A DNA stretch of 64,000 nt from Salipiger abyssi (lineage in GTDB: Bacteria > Pseudomonadota > Alphaproteobacteria > Rhodobacterales > Rhodobacteraceae), in NCBI RefSeq assembly GCF_001975705.1, contig NZ_CP015093.1, positions 310,001 to 374,000 on the forward strand, in the 5' to 3' direction. A model generated the notes under the pieces. It saw only the letters and a list, made by a program, of their open reading frames with translations, had not been told where the DNA came from and made no database searches. The position numbers were made by a program, and so were the translations under genes. This document shows, one piece after another, positions 57,101 through 64,000 of this stretch; within the stretch, counting starts at the first letter, position 1; the number at the start of each line of letters is the position of its first letter.

Positions 57101-58189
57101 ATGCACAGACGCCGTCTCTTGCAAGCCGGGGCCGCCGCCGCCCTCTTCGCCACCGCGCCGCGCCTCGCAACCGCCGCCTATGCGCCCCGCCCCGAGGGCT
57201 GGCGCCGCTTCGAGCTGACCACGCGGGTCGAGCTGCCCCGCGCCGGCAAGGCGGCGCAGGCCTGGGTGCCGGTGCCCTCGCTGAGCCAGAGCCTCTGGAC
57301 CCAGCCGGGCGAGACCGGCTTCGACGGCAGCGCCGCGCAGGCCGAGCTGATCGACGATCCGACGCAGGGCATCGCCTTTGTGCATGCGATCTGGCCCGAG
57401 GGCGAGGCGCCGGCGGTGCTGGAGGTGGTCTCGCAGGTCGCCACGCAGAGCCGCAAGATCGACCTCTCTGCCGCCCCCGGCGACGCCACCCTGTCGCCCG
57501 GGGAGCGCGCGAAACACACCGCCGCCACCGATCTCATTCCCACCGACGGCATCGTGCGCGACACGGCCGAGGCGATCACCCGCGGCGCCTCCAGCGATCT
57601 CGACCGCGCCCGCCGGATCTATGACTGGGTGGTCGAGCGCTCGCAGCGCAACCCCGAGACGCGCGGCTGCGGCCTCGGCGATGTGGCGACCATGCTGCAT
57701 TCCGGCGATCTCTCGGGCAAATGCGCCGATCTCAACGCGCTCTTCGTGGGCCTCGCCCGTGCCGCCGGCCTGCCCGCACGCGACCTTTACGGGCTGCGCG
57801 TGGCGCCCTCGGCCTTCGGCTACAAGAGCCTCGGCGCCGGATCGTCCGACGTGACCAAGGCGCAGCATTGCCGCGCCGAGGTCTTCCTGGAGGGCTATGG
57901 CTGGGTGCCCGCAGACCCGGCGGATGTGCGCAAGGTCGTGCTGGAAGAGCCGCCGAAAACCCTCACGCTGGACGACCGGGAGGTCGAGGACGTGCGCGCC
58001 GCGCTGTTCGGCGCCTCCGAGGGCAACTGGCTCTGCTATAACGACGCCCATGACGTCACCCTGCCCGGCGCCTCCTTCGGCACCCTGCCCTTCCTGATGT
58101 ATCCGCAGGCGGAAATCGGCGGCGTCGAGCAGGATTCGCTCAGCCCCGCCGATTTCGTCTACAGCATCACCACGCGCGAGATCGTCTGA
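57101..58189 (+). CDS. Transglutaminase-like exported protein
   Basis: 362 residues. The N-terminus MHRRRLLQAGAAAALFATAPRLATA resembles a Tat signal (R-R-R-L-L). The transglutaminase core has GKCADLNALFVGLARAAGLPARD (catalytic Cys about residue 208), a His in AQHCRAEVFLEGYGWVPADPAD, and Asp further on. Such proteins are cysteine peptidases or cross-linkers of unknown substrate. Divergent from trpB. Confidence 0.88.
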   Translation: MHRRRLLQAGAAAALFATAPRLATAAYAPRPEGWRRFELTTRVELPRAGKAAQAWVPVPSLSQSLWTQPGETGFDGSAAQAELIDDPTQGIAFVHAIWPEGEAPAVLEVVSQVATQSRKIDLSAAPGDATLSPGERAKHTAATDLIPTDGIVRDTAEAITRGASSDLDRARRIYDWVVERSQRNPETRGCGLGDVATMLHSGDLSGKCADLNALFVGLARAAGLPARDLYGLRVAPSAFGYKSLGAGSSDVTKAQHCRAEVFLEGYGWVPADPADVRKVVLEEPPKTLTLDDREVEDVRAALFGASEGNWLCYNDAHDVTLPGASFGTLPFLMYPQAEIGGVEQDSLSPADFVYSITTREIV

Positions 58190-58215
58190 ACAGTCTGAAC
58201 AGACAGCGCGCCGGC

Positions 58216-58767
58216 TCAGACCGTGCCGGCGCGCACCGCCTCGGCAAAGCCCGCCACGAACCCCGCGAGCCGCTCGCGGGTTTTCCCGTCGGTGAGGTTG
58301 CCCGCCTCGTCGAATTTCCCCGGCGCCTTCGACACCATCAGCCGCTGCCCGTTCCAGGGCCTTGTGCCAAGCGCCCGCAGCACCGGCAGCCAGGCGTTCT
58401 GCGACAGGATCGTGCCGAAGCCCATGGGCGAGGCGCCGAGCAGCGTCACCGGCTTGCCGGCGAAGAGATCCGCGCCGGGGCCGGACGACATCCAGTCGAT
58501 GGCGTTCTTGAAGACGCCCGGAAGGCTATTGTTGTATTCCGGCGTGAAGAGGATGAGCCCGTCGCAGGCCTTCAGCGCGGCGCGCAGCGCGGTCACCGCC
58601 TGCGGGTCGCCCTCGGCCTCCAGATCGGCGTCATAGAGCGGCACGCCATGCACCGTATGCGCGTCGATCCCGACGCCCTCGGGCGCCTCTTCCACTGCCG
58701 CGCGCATCAGCCCGGTGTTGAAAGACCCGCGCCGCAGGCTGCCCGATAGGCCCATAAGTCGTGTCAT
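58216..58767 (-). CDS. NADPH-dependent FMN reductase
   Basis: 183 residues. Flavodoxin-like fold: GLSGSLRRGSFNTGLMRAA (FMN phosphate loop) and LFTPEYNNSLPGVFKNAIDW are the canonical blocks of the NADPH-FMN reductase (ArsH/ChrR/azoreductase-like) family. Reduces quinones or flavins. Single gene, bordered by a promoter-sized gap upstream. Confidence 0.9.
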   Translation of the reverse strand: MTRLMGLSGSLRRGSFNTGLMRAAVEEAPEGVGIDAHTVHGVPLYDADLEAEGDPQAVTALRAALKACDGLILFTPEYNNSLPGVFKNAIDWMSSGPGADLFAGKPVTLLGASPMGFGTILSQNAWLPVLRALGTRPWNGQRLMVSKAPGKFDEAGNLTDGKTRERLAGFVAGFAEAVRAGTV

Positions 58768-58867
58768 GATGCTCTCCGCGTTTCTGTCTGGCTGCGGAAG
58801 AACCTAGGCGACGCCCGCCATTCCGCAACGCCGATCTGCGGCGCGCGCGCCAAAACCTGGCGCCGCC

Positions 58868-59635
58868 CTATCCGCGCCCGGGAAACACCTCCAGCGCAAT
58901 CCCCGCCGCCTCGAGCGCCCCGCGCACCGTCCGCGCGATCTCGAGCGCGGTCTTGCCGTCGCCATGCAGGCAGATCGTGTCCACCGGCGCCGGGATGCGC
59001 TTGCCGCTCTCGGCGATGATCGCGCCTTCGCGCACCATCGCCACCATGCGCTCCGCCGCCAGCGCCGGGTCGTGGATCACCGCCCCCGGCTGCGACCGGT
59101 CTACCAGCGTGGCGTCGTCGTTATAGGCGCGGTCGGCAAAGATCTCGCCCGCCCAGCGGCAGCCCAGAGCCTCCACCGCCTCCTGCTGCGCCGTCGCCGC
59201 CAGCACCATGACAATGATCTCCGGATCGACCGACAGCGCCCCCTCATAGGCCGCCCGCGCCAGCGCAGCGTCCTCGGCGCTCATGTTCGACAGCGCCCCG
59301 TGCAGCTTGAGATGCCGCACAGCGCCGCCCGCCGCGCGCGCCATCGCCTGCGCCGCGCCCAGCTGATAGGCCACGAGGTTGCGCAGGCTGTCGCCGGATA
59401 TCTGCATGCGCCGCCGTCCAAAGCCCTGAAGATCGGGAAAGCCCGGATGCGCACCGATCCCGGTGCCGCGCGCCACCGCCTGTCTCATGGTCGCGGCCAT
59501 AACGTCCCAGTCGCCGGCATGAAAGCCGCAGGCGATATTGGCCGAGGTGATGACGTCGAGCAGCGCGCTATCCTGCCCCATCACCCAGGGGCCGTGGCTT
59601 TCGCCCATATCCGCGTTCAGATCGACCGATGCCAT
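58868..59635 (-). CDS. pxpA: 5-oxoprolinase subunit PxpA (LamB/YcsF)
   Basis: 255 residues. Opens ASVDLNADMGESHGPWVMGQD, the family landmark, with NIACGFHAGDWDVM and GAHPGFPDLQGFGRR, and ends with a phosphate-like TICLHGDGKTALEIA. Works with PxpB and PxpC to hydrolyse 5-oxoproline to glutamate with ATP. Start at 59635 after AAAGGACATGCC. Order here: pxpB-pxpC-pxpA. Confidence 0.95.
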   Translation of the reverse strand: MASVDLNADMGESHGPWVMGQDSALLDVITSANIACGFHAGDWDVMAATMRQAVARGTGIGAHPGFPDLQGFGRRRMQISGDSLRNLVAYQLGAAQAMARAAGGAVRHLKLHGALSNMSAEDAALARAAYEGALSVDPEIIVMVLAATAQQEAVEALGCRWAGEIFADRAYNDDATLVDRSQPGAVIHDPALAAERMVAMVREGAIIAESGKRIPAPVDTICLHGDGKTALEIARTVRGALEAAGIALEVFPGRG

Positions 59636-59646
59636 GGCATGTCCTT

Positions 59647-60660
59647 TCAATGATCGTGGTGGTCGCCGCTGGAAAAGCCGCTGACCAGCTTCAGCGATAG
59701 CAGGTCCGGCACATCCGCCGGGTCGCGGATCAGCGGCGCGATACGGCGCGGCAGCTCCGCGATCTCTTTGCGATAGGCGGCTTCCGCCTCCAGCGCCGCG
59801 TCGAGCGAGATCCAGCGGAACGACAGCCGCGCCCCCGCCGGCGCCTGCGCGACACACGGCAGATCGGCGGGAATCACCGTGGCCAGCCGGGGATAGCCGC
59901 CGGTGGTCTGGCAATCCGCCATCAGCACAAAGGGCGCGCCGTCGCCGGTCACCTGGATATCGCCGGGCGCGATCACTTCCGAGACCACCGACAGCCCGCC
60001 CTCGACGCCATAGCCCGCCCCCTCGGGGGTGAGCTTCACCCCCATGCGATTGGCGCGCATGTCGCGCACGAAGGCTTCCTCGCCGAAACGCCTGCGCTGC
60101 TCCTCGGGAAAGAGCCCGGTTTGCAGGCTTTCCACCACGCGCAGCACGCCGCCGGAGAACCGCTCCGCCACCGCCAGCTTGCGCCCGGTCTCGCCGCCCT
60201 TGTCAGGGCCGACCGCCAAGCGCGCGCCCGCTCTCACCGGCGCCCCCAGACCCGCCGTCAGATGCGCCGATTGCGCGCCGAGGATTTCCTTCTCGGCAAA
60301 GCCGCCGCCCACATGCAGATAGCCATAAGCGCCGCTCAGGGCCGGGCCGATCTCCAGCCTTGCCCCCGCCGGCAGCAGATGCGAGGCCTGCCAGAGCAGC
60401 GGCTGCCCGTCGAGCGTGGCGCGCATCGGTGCGCCCGTGAGCGCGATGCGCATCTCCTCGCTCGCCTCGAAGAGCCCGCCGACGCCGGCCATTTCCAGCG
60501 CCACGCCCGGGCGCGTGCCCAGCAGCGCCGCGCCCTCTTCCAGCGCCAGCCGGTCCATGGCGCCGCCGCGCGAGAGCCCGTAGGCGATCCAGCCGGGCCG
60601 CCCCATATCCTGCAAGGTCATCGCCGGCCCGGCGCGGTGCACGATCAGCGCCCGGCTCAT
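59647..60660 (-). CDS. pxpC: 5-oxoprolinase subunit PxpC
   Basis: 337 residues. Biotin-dependent carboxyltransferase-like fold: MTLQDMGRPGWIAYGLSRGGAMDR at the start, then AYGYLHVGGGFAEKEILG, and MADCQTTGGYPRLATV near the end. Start fixed by an ATGA overlap with the pxpB stop. The C-terminus is histidine-rich (SGDHHDH), probably not functional. Confidence 0.94.
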   Translation of the reverse strand: MSRALIVHRAGPAMTLQDMGRPGWIAYGLSRGGAMDRLALEEGAALLGTRPGVALEMAGVGGLFEASEEMRIALTGAPMRATLDGQPLLWQASHLLPAGARLEIGPALSGAYGYLHVGGGFAEKEILGAQSAHLTAGLGAPVRAGARLAVGPDKGGETGRKLAVAERFSGGVLRVVESLQTGLFPEEQRRRFGEEAFVRDMRANRMGVKLTPEGAGYGVEGGLSVVSEVIAPGDIQVTGDGAPFVLMADCQTTGGYPRLATVIPADLPCVAQAPAGARLSFRWISLDAALEAEAAYRKEIAELPRRIAPLIRDPADVPDLLSLKLVSGFSSGDHHDH

Positions 60661-61394
60661 GCCAATGCCTCCCAGCTTGCGCCGCCCTCGGCATCGCCCT
60701 GCATCCTGGCAAACACCTCTTCGGAGACCGAGGGGAATGTCACCTCGTCTCCCGGCGCCAGCAGAAAGGGACGCGCCTCGCCCAGCCGCACCAGCTTTGC
60801 TGCGGTCTGGCCGACATGGCGCCAGCCGGTCTGCGCCTGCACGGTGAAGAGCACGAATTGCCTTATCGCCAGCACCAGAGCGCCGGGTTGGACCTGCGGC
60901 GTCAGCGCCTGCTGGCGCGGGATGTCCCAGCACTCGGGCAGCTCGCCCAGATAGGGCTGCCCCGGCGCGAATCCCAGCGCCGTCACCCGCACCCGCGCAC
61001 CGCTCAGCGAGTCCAGCGCCTCGCGCTCGGACAAGCCCGCCGCCGCCGCCGCCTCGCCGAATTGCGGCGCCAGCGCACCACCGTAGACCGTGGGAATGCG
61101 ATGCAGCCGCCGCCCGCCCGGCAGCGGCGCCTGCATCCAGTCGCGGCTCTCGATCAGCCCGCGCAGCTTCGCCGCCAGATCCGCGTGGCGCAGATAGAGC
61201 GGATCGAAGCGCAGATAGCAGGAGACCAGCGAGGAGGCGCTCTCCTCGACCCCGTCCCAGCTTTCGCGCTCCACCTCGGCCCGAAAGGCCAGCGCGGCGC
61301 GGTTCGCGGGTTCGCTCAGCCGGTCGCCGAAGCTCACCAGCATGCCGTCGATCCCGACGGTGCGAATCTCCGGATATCCGGCCTCCAGCGCCAT
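60657..61394 (-). CDS. pxpB: 5-oxoprolinase subunit PxpB
   Basis: 245 residues. The allophanate-hydrolase subunit 1-like fold shows LVSFGDRLSEPANRAALAFR, IPTVYGGALAPQFGEAA and TALGFAPGQPYLGELPECWDIPR, the last being diagnostic. Start at 61394 after AAGGAG. It partners with PxpC, overlapping its start by four bases. A copy of the dispersed motif lies in its upstream gap. Confidence 0.92.
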   Translation of the reverse strand: MALEAGYPEIRTVGIDGMLVSFGDRLSEPANRAALAFRAEVERESWDGVEESASSLVSCYLRFDPLYLRHADLAAKLRGLIESRDWMQAPLPGGRRLHRIPTVYGGALAPQFGEAAAAAGLSEREALDSLSGARVRVTALGFAPGQPYLGELPECWDIPRQQALTPQVQPGALVLAIRQFVLFTVQAQTGWRHVGQTAAKLVRLGEARPFLLAPGDEVTFPSVSEEVFARMQGDAEGGASWEALA

Positions 61395-61499
61395 GCGCCT
61401 CACTCCTTCGACACTCCCTGCCGCAGTGTTACCACGCGCCCCCCGCATCGCAAGCGGACGCGCCGATAGAAGCGGCCCGCCGAGGCAAAGCGCCCGCCT

Positions 61500-61522
61500 C
61501 TTCATCTTTCTTCAAATACTCA
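61500..61522. repeat. Dispersed GAGTATTT-AAAGATGAA motif, copy 4
   Basis: CTTCATCTTTCTTCAAATAC then TCA on the plus strand, identical over 23 bases to 32246-32268. It lies in the 181-base gap between the aminotransferase stop and pxpB start, in the same sense as those genes when read on the minus strand. Confidence 0.75.
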
Positions 61523-61575
61523 CAAAAATCCCGCCCTCTCCGCCGGCACCATCGCCGGCAGCAGGGCGCCCGGAA

Positions 61576-62826
61576 CTACCCCAGGATCCGCTGCATCGCC
61601 GCCAGAAACGCCGCCACCTCTGCCTCTGTGTTGTAATGGCAGAGCGACACGCGCACGCAATCGGCCTGCCCCAGCGGCGCAAGGATATTGCCCGAATAGT
61701 GATCGGCCTTGCGGGTGTGCACCCGGATGCCCTGATCCGCCAGCGCCGCCACCAGATCCGGCGAGGCCTGCCCGTCGGCATAAAAGCTCACCAGCCCCTC
61801 GCGCGCCGGGTTGTCCACGCCGCCGACGACGGTAACGCCCGCCATCTCCGCAAGCCCCGGCAGGTTGCCGGTGCCGTGCAGCATGGCGCGGGTCAGCGCT
61901 GCCTCGTGATCGTGGATCGCGCGGCCCGCCGCGGCGATCCGCGCGCGCGGATCGCTCTCGCCCGAGACCTCGCCGCCCAGCCATTCGAAATATTCCACCA
62001 CATCGGAGAAGGTGGCATAGGCGCCGGTATCGCGGGTGCCGAGCTCCCAGTTGCCCTCCGGCGCGCCGATCAGCGCGTCGTGGCGCAGCCCGCTCAGCCG
62101 GTCGGAGGCCCAGGCCAGACCGTAGCCGTGACGCGAGAACACCTTGTAGGGCGAGATCACATAGCCGTCGATGTCGTAGGAGGCTATGTCGATGCCGCCG
62201 TGACAGGCGTGCTGGATACCGTCCACCACGATCAGCGCCTCTGGCGCCTTCGCGCGGATCGCCGCGACGATGCCGGGCACATCCATGCTCATGCCGGTCA
62301 CCGGCGAGGTGTGCAGGATCGTCGCCACGCGCACATCCCCGGTCACCGCCGCCGCATAGGCCTCGGGCGTGACCGTGCCGGTGGCGTCGTCATGCGGCAC
62401 CAGCACATGGCGTTTGCCCGACACCTCCGCCCAGCGGGCGCAGGCGCTGCGCGAGGCGGGATGCTCCACCGTCGAGCCCAGCACCACGCCGCCGGGCGTG
62501 CCGAGGCAGGCATCGGCGATCAGCCGGAACAGCAGCTCCGTGCCGCTCTCCCCGACAAACACCTTGCCCGCATCCGCGCCCAGAAACAGCGCCGCATCCT
62601 CGCGCGCCTTGGCGATGATCTCTCCCAGCGCCGCCGAGGCCGGGTTGTCGCGGCCCTGATTGTCGGGGATCGCGGCGAAGCGTGCCGAGGTCTCGACCAC
62701 GGAAGTCAGCGTCAGCGCGCCGCCGGCATTCTCGAAGAACACCCGCGGCCCGGTGAAGGGGCAGGTCTCGACATGGGCAAAGCGGGCGCGGATCTCGGTC
62801 AGCAGTTCGGGGGTGATGGCGGTCAA
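61576..62826 (-). CDS. Class V aminotransferase-fold PLP protein
   Basis: 416 residues. FFENAGGALTLTSVVE, GRDNPASAALGEII, a PLP-lysine region VISPYKVFSRHGYG, and ILHTSPVTGMSMDVPGIV with IVVDGIQHACHGG are class V features (cysteine-desulfurase-like fold). No catalytic cysteine of desulfurases is seen in the expected loop, so it is another PLP enzyme. The start is TTG at 62826, set by a TTGA overlap with yacG and GAGGACAC upstream. Substrate unknown. Confidence 0.8.
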   Translation of the reverse strand: MTAITPELLTEIRARFAHVETCPFTGPRVFFENAGGALTLTSVVETSARFAAIPDNQGRDNPASAALGEIIAKAREDAALFLGADAGKVFVGESGTELLFRLIADACLGTPGGVVLGSTVEHPASRSACARWAEVSGKRHVLVPHDDATGTVTPEAYAAAVTGDVRVATILHTSPVTGMSMDVPGIVAAIRAKAPEALIVVDGIQHACHGGIDIASYDIDGYVISPYKVFSRHGYGLAWASDRLSGLRHDALIGAPEGNWELGTRDTGAYATFSDVVEYFEWLGGEVSGESDPRARIAAAGRAIHDHEAALTRAMLHGTGNLPGLAEMAGVTVVGGVDNPAREGLVSFYADGQASPDLVAALADQGIRVHTRKADHYSGNILAPLGQADCVRVSLCHYNTEAEVAAFLAAMQRILG

Positions 62827-63011
62827 TGTTTCGTGTCCTCTTGCCGGGCCTTCTCGGCGGCCTCAATGGCCTCCTCCACATCCTCGGGATCGGTCGAGGG
62901 GATGGCGTAGCTGCCCGACATCCATTTCGCCAGGTCGATATCGGCGCAGCGCTTCGAGCAGAAGGGGCGGAATTTGGCATCGGTCGCGCGACCACAGATC
63001 GGGCAGCTCAT
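62823..63011 (-). CDS. yacG: YacG, DNA gyrase inhibitor (zinc ribbon)
   Basis: 62 residues. Zinc-binding CPICGRATDAKFRPFCSKRCADIDL, with the pattern C-X2-C-X11-C-X3-C. Inhibits gyrase in Escherichia coli. The stop overlaps the next gene, and the start overlaps the RNase E/G stop by four bases (ATGA), the order usual in alphaproteobacteria. Confidence 0.93.
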   Translation of the reverse strand: MSCPICGRATDAKFRPFCSKRCADIDLAKWMSGSYAIPSTDPEDVEEAIEAAEKARQEDTKH

Positions 63012-64000
63012 TTCAGCACCTCCCGCAGCGGAACGCGCTCGCGCTTGCGCTGCAACTCCATCAGGCCGAGCTGCGTCCAGCCGGCGAGGATGGTATCCGT
63101 ATCGTCCTGCTTGAGCGCGGCGCGCAGCACCTGCTCCATCTGGCGGCGCTCCTTCTTCGGCGCCGGCGCCGGATCGACCAGCACCTGCCCGCCCAGGCCC
63201 CGCAGCCGCAACTGGCGCGGCAGCTCGCGCAGCGCCGCCATATTGGCCTTGAGCCCCGCCGCGGGCGAGGTGTCACCGCCGGTGTTGATGTCGACCGCGA
63301 CCAGCGCGCGGGTCGGCTCGATGCACATGGAGCCGCCGCCCGAGAGCGGCACCAGCGGGCTGCGCAGCGCCTCGATCAGGTCGTGCACATTGTGGCGCTC
63401 GAAGCTGCCGGGCTCGGCATCGACCTCTTCCGCCTGCCATTCCCGCCAGGCCAGCGCCTGCGGCCCGTCGCCCTCGACCAGCGTCTCGGCCTCGCCCGTG
63501 GTGTCGGCCAGCACCGTTGTCGCGAGCTGCACCATGGCGTCGATATCCTCGGCGATGTCCTGGGCGTCGGCACCGGCGCAGGAGGAGCGCAGGATCAGCC
63601 CGTGATCGCCCTCCATCACGTCATGGGCGATGGCCAGCAGCTCGTCGCGCAGATCGTCATCCTTTATCTGGCGCGAGATGTTGATGCCCGGCGCGCCCGG
63701 GGTGACGATGGCATAGCGCGACTTGAAGAGCAGCCGCGTGGTGACCGGAATCGCCTTGCCCGGCTCGGCATAGCCCGTGACCTGCACCAGCAGCGCATCG
63801 CCCGGCGCCAGCCCCTTGACCTGCCGCAGAAAGGCATTGCCGTCAGGGGTTTGCAGGAACATCCCGCCCTGCCCCTTCATCGGGCGCAGCGCGGTGGCGC
63901 GATAGATCGTGCCCGGTCGCGGATGGTCGCTGTCGATCAGCAGATCGTGTAGCTGACCATCGACGATCAGCGCCGCGGCCTCGGTGCCGTCCAGCGCGTC
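63008..64000 (-). CDS. Ribonuclease E/G family protein (partial, N-terminus outside window)
   Basis: 331 residues visible; the 5' end is beyond the right edge. An S1-like domain (GTIYRATALRPMKGQGGMFLQT), then the DNase I-like domain with the catalytic ALVAVDINTGGD and a later acidic residue in QVLVDPAPAPKKERRQ. It stops after VPLREVLK without the CPXC zinc link or C-terminal scaffold of long RNase E, so it is a short single-domain type, as often found next to maf and yacG. Whether catalysis is full cannot be told. Confidence 0.85.
   Translation of the reverse strand, partial: DALDGTEAAALIVDGQLHDLLIDSDHPRPGTIYRATALRPMKGQGGMFLQTPDGNAFLRQVKGLAPGDALLVQVTGYAEPGKAIPVTTRLLFKSRYAIVTPGAPGINISRQIKDDDLRDELLAIAHDVMEGDHGLILRSSCAGADAQDIAEDIDAMVQLATTVLADTTGEAETLVEGDGPQALAWREWQAEEVDAEPGSFERHNVHDLIEALRSPLVPLSGGGSMCIEPTRALVAVDINTGGDTSPAAGLKANMAALRELPRQLRLRGLGGQVLVDPAPAPKKERRQMEQVLRAALKQDDTDTILAGWTQLGLMELQRKRERVPLREVLK

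Overview
The window is typical of a marine, high-GC Rhodobacteraceae (Roseobacter-group) alphaproteobacterium. It is gene-dense, with many 1-4 base start/stop overlaps. Markers pointing there are the SUF operon led by an IscR that lacks the usual cluster cysteines, a CcaF1/CcsR-type small-RNA locus, an extended SUF operon with Yip1-type membrane genes, and bactofilin paired with an M23 peptidase. A Salipiger/Pelagibaca-like genus is a guess only. No rRNA, phage, complete IS element or CRISPR was seen.

Layout. 1-4817: a small catabolic cluster (partial amidohydrolase, PanE-like reductase, maleylacetate reductase, Dabb protein, LysR regulator). 4947-6021: a truncated BspA/RTX surface-protein remnant beside tRNA-Arg(CCG). 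6095-16104 (minus): a methyltransferase resembling the DMSP-synthesis enzyme DsyB, then the SUF iron-sulfur operon iscR-desulfurase-sufB-(small membrane protein)-ybjQ-(methyltransferase-like)-sufC-sufD-yip1-yip1-sufS. 16273-30768: housekeeping genes (hydrolase, DUF2235, HD phosphohydrolase, lpd, DUF924, MFS, queA, AsmA-like giant, Bcp, DUF455, M23 peptidase, bactofilin).

31158-37578 (plus): a compact operon of ABC importer, MBL-fold hydrolase, CX5R phosphatase and LacI regulator. Its binding protein lacks the ferric-iron tyrosine pair, so a phosphorylated or phosphonate solute is the better guess. It abuts a phosphonate locus, 37644-44194: hexapeptide acyltransferase, phnE, phnE, phnD and phnC on minus, with phnM and a methyltransferase divergent on plus. 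The C-P lyase core is not in the window. 44228-46276: mrp, then ccaF1 (DUF1127) and five tandem two-hairpin RNAs with CCTCCTCCC loops.

46402-64000: valS, a serine hydrolase, lspA, a DUF3035 lipoprotein, the zinc regulon (znuB-znuC-zur divergent from znuA across a Zur-type palindrome), DUF2237, trpB, a transglutaminase-like protein, an FMN reductase, 5-oxoprolinase pxpA/C/B, a class V aminotransferase, yacG and a partial RNase E/G.

The most noteworthy non-coding structures are the ten-hairpin CcsR-like array, the five mini-hairpins ahead of sufB, a dispersed TTCATCTTTCTTCAAATACT motif (four copies, one inside valS), and a 27-nt repeat found twice exactly.
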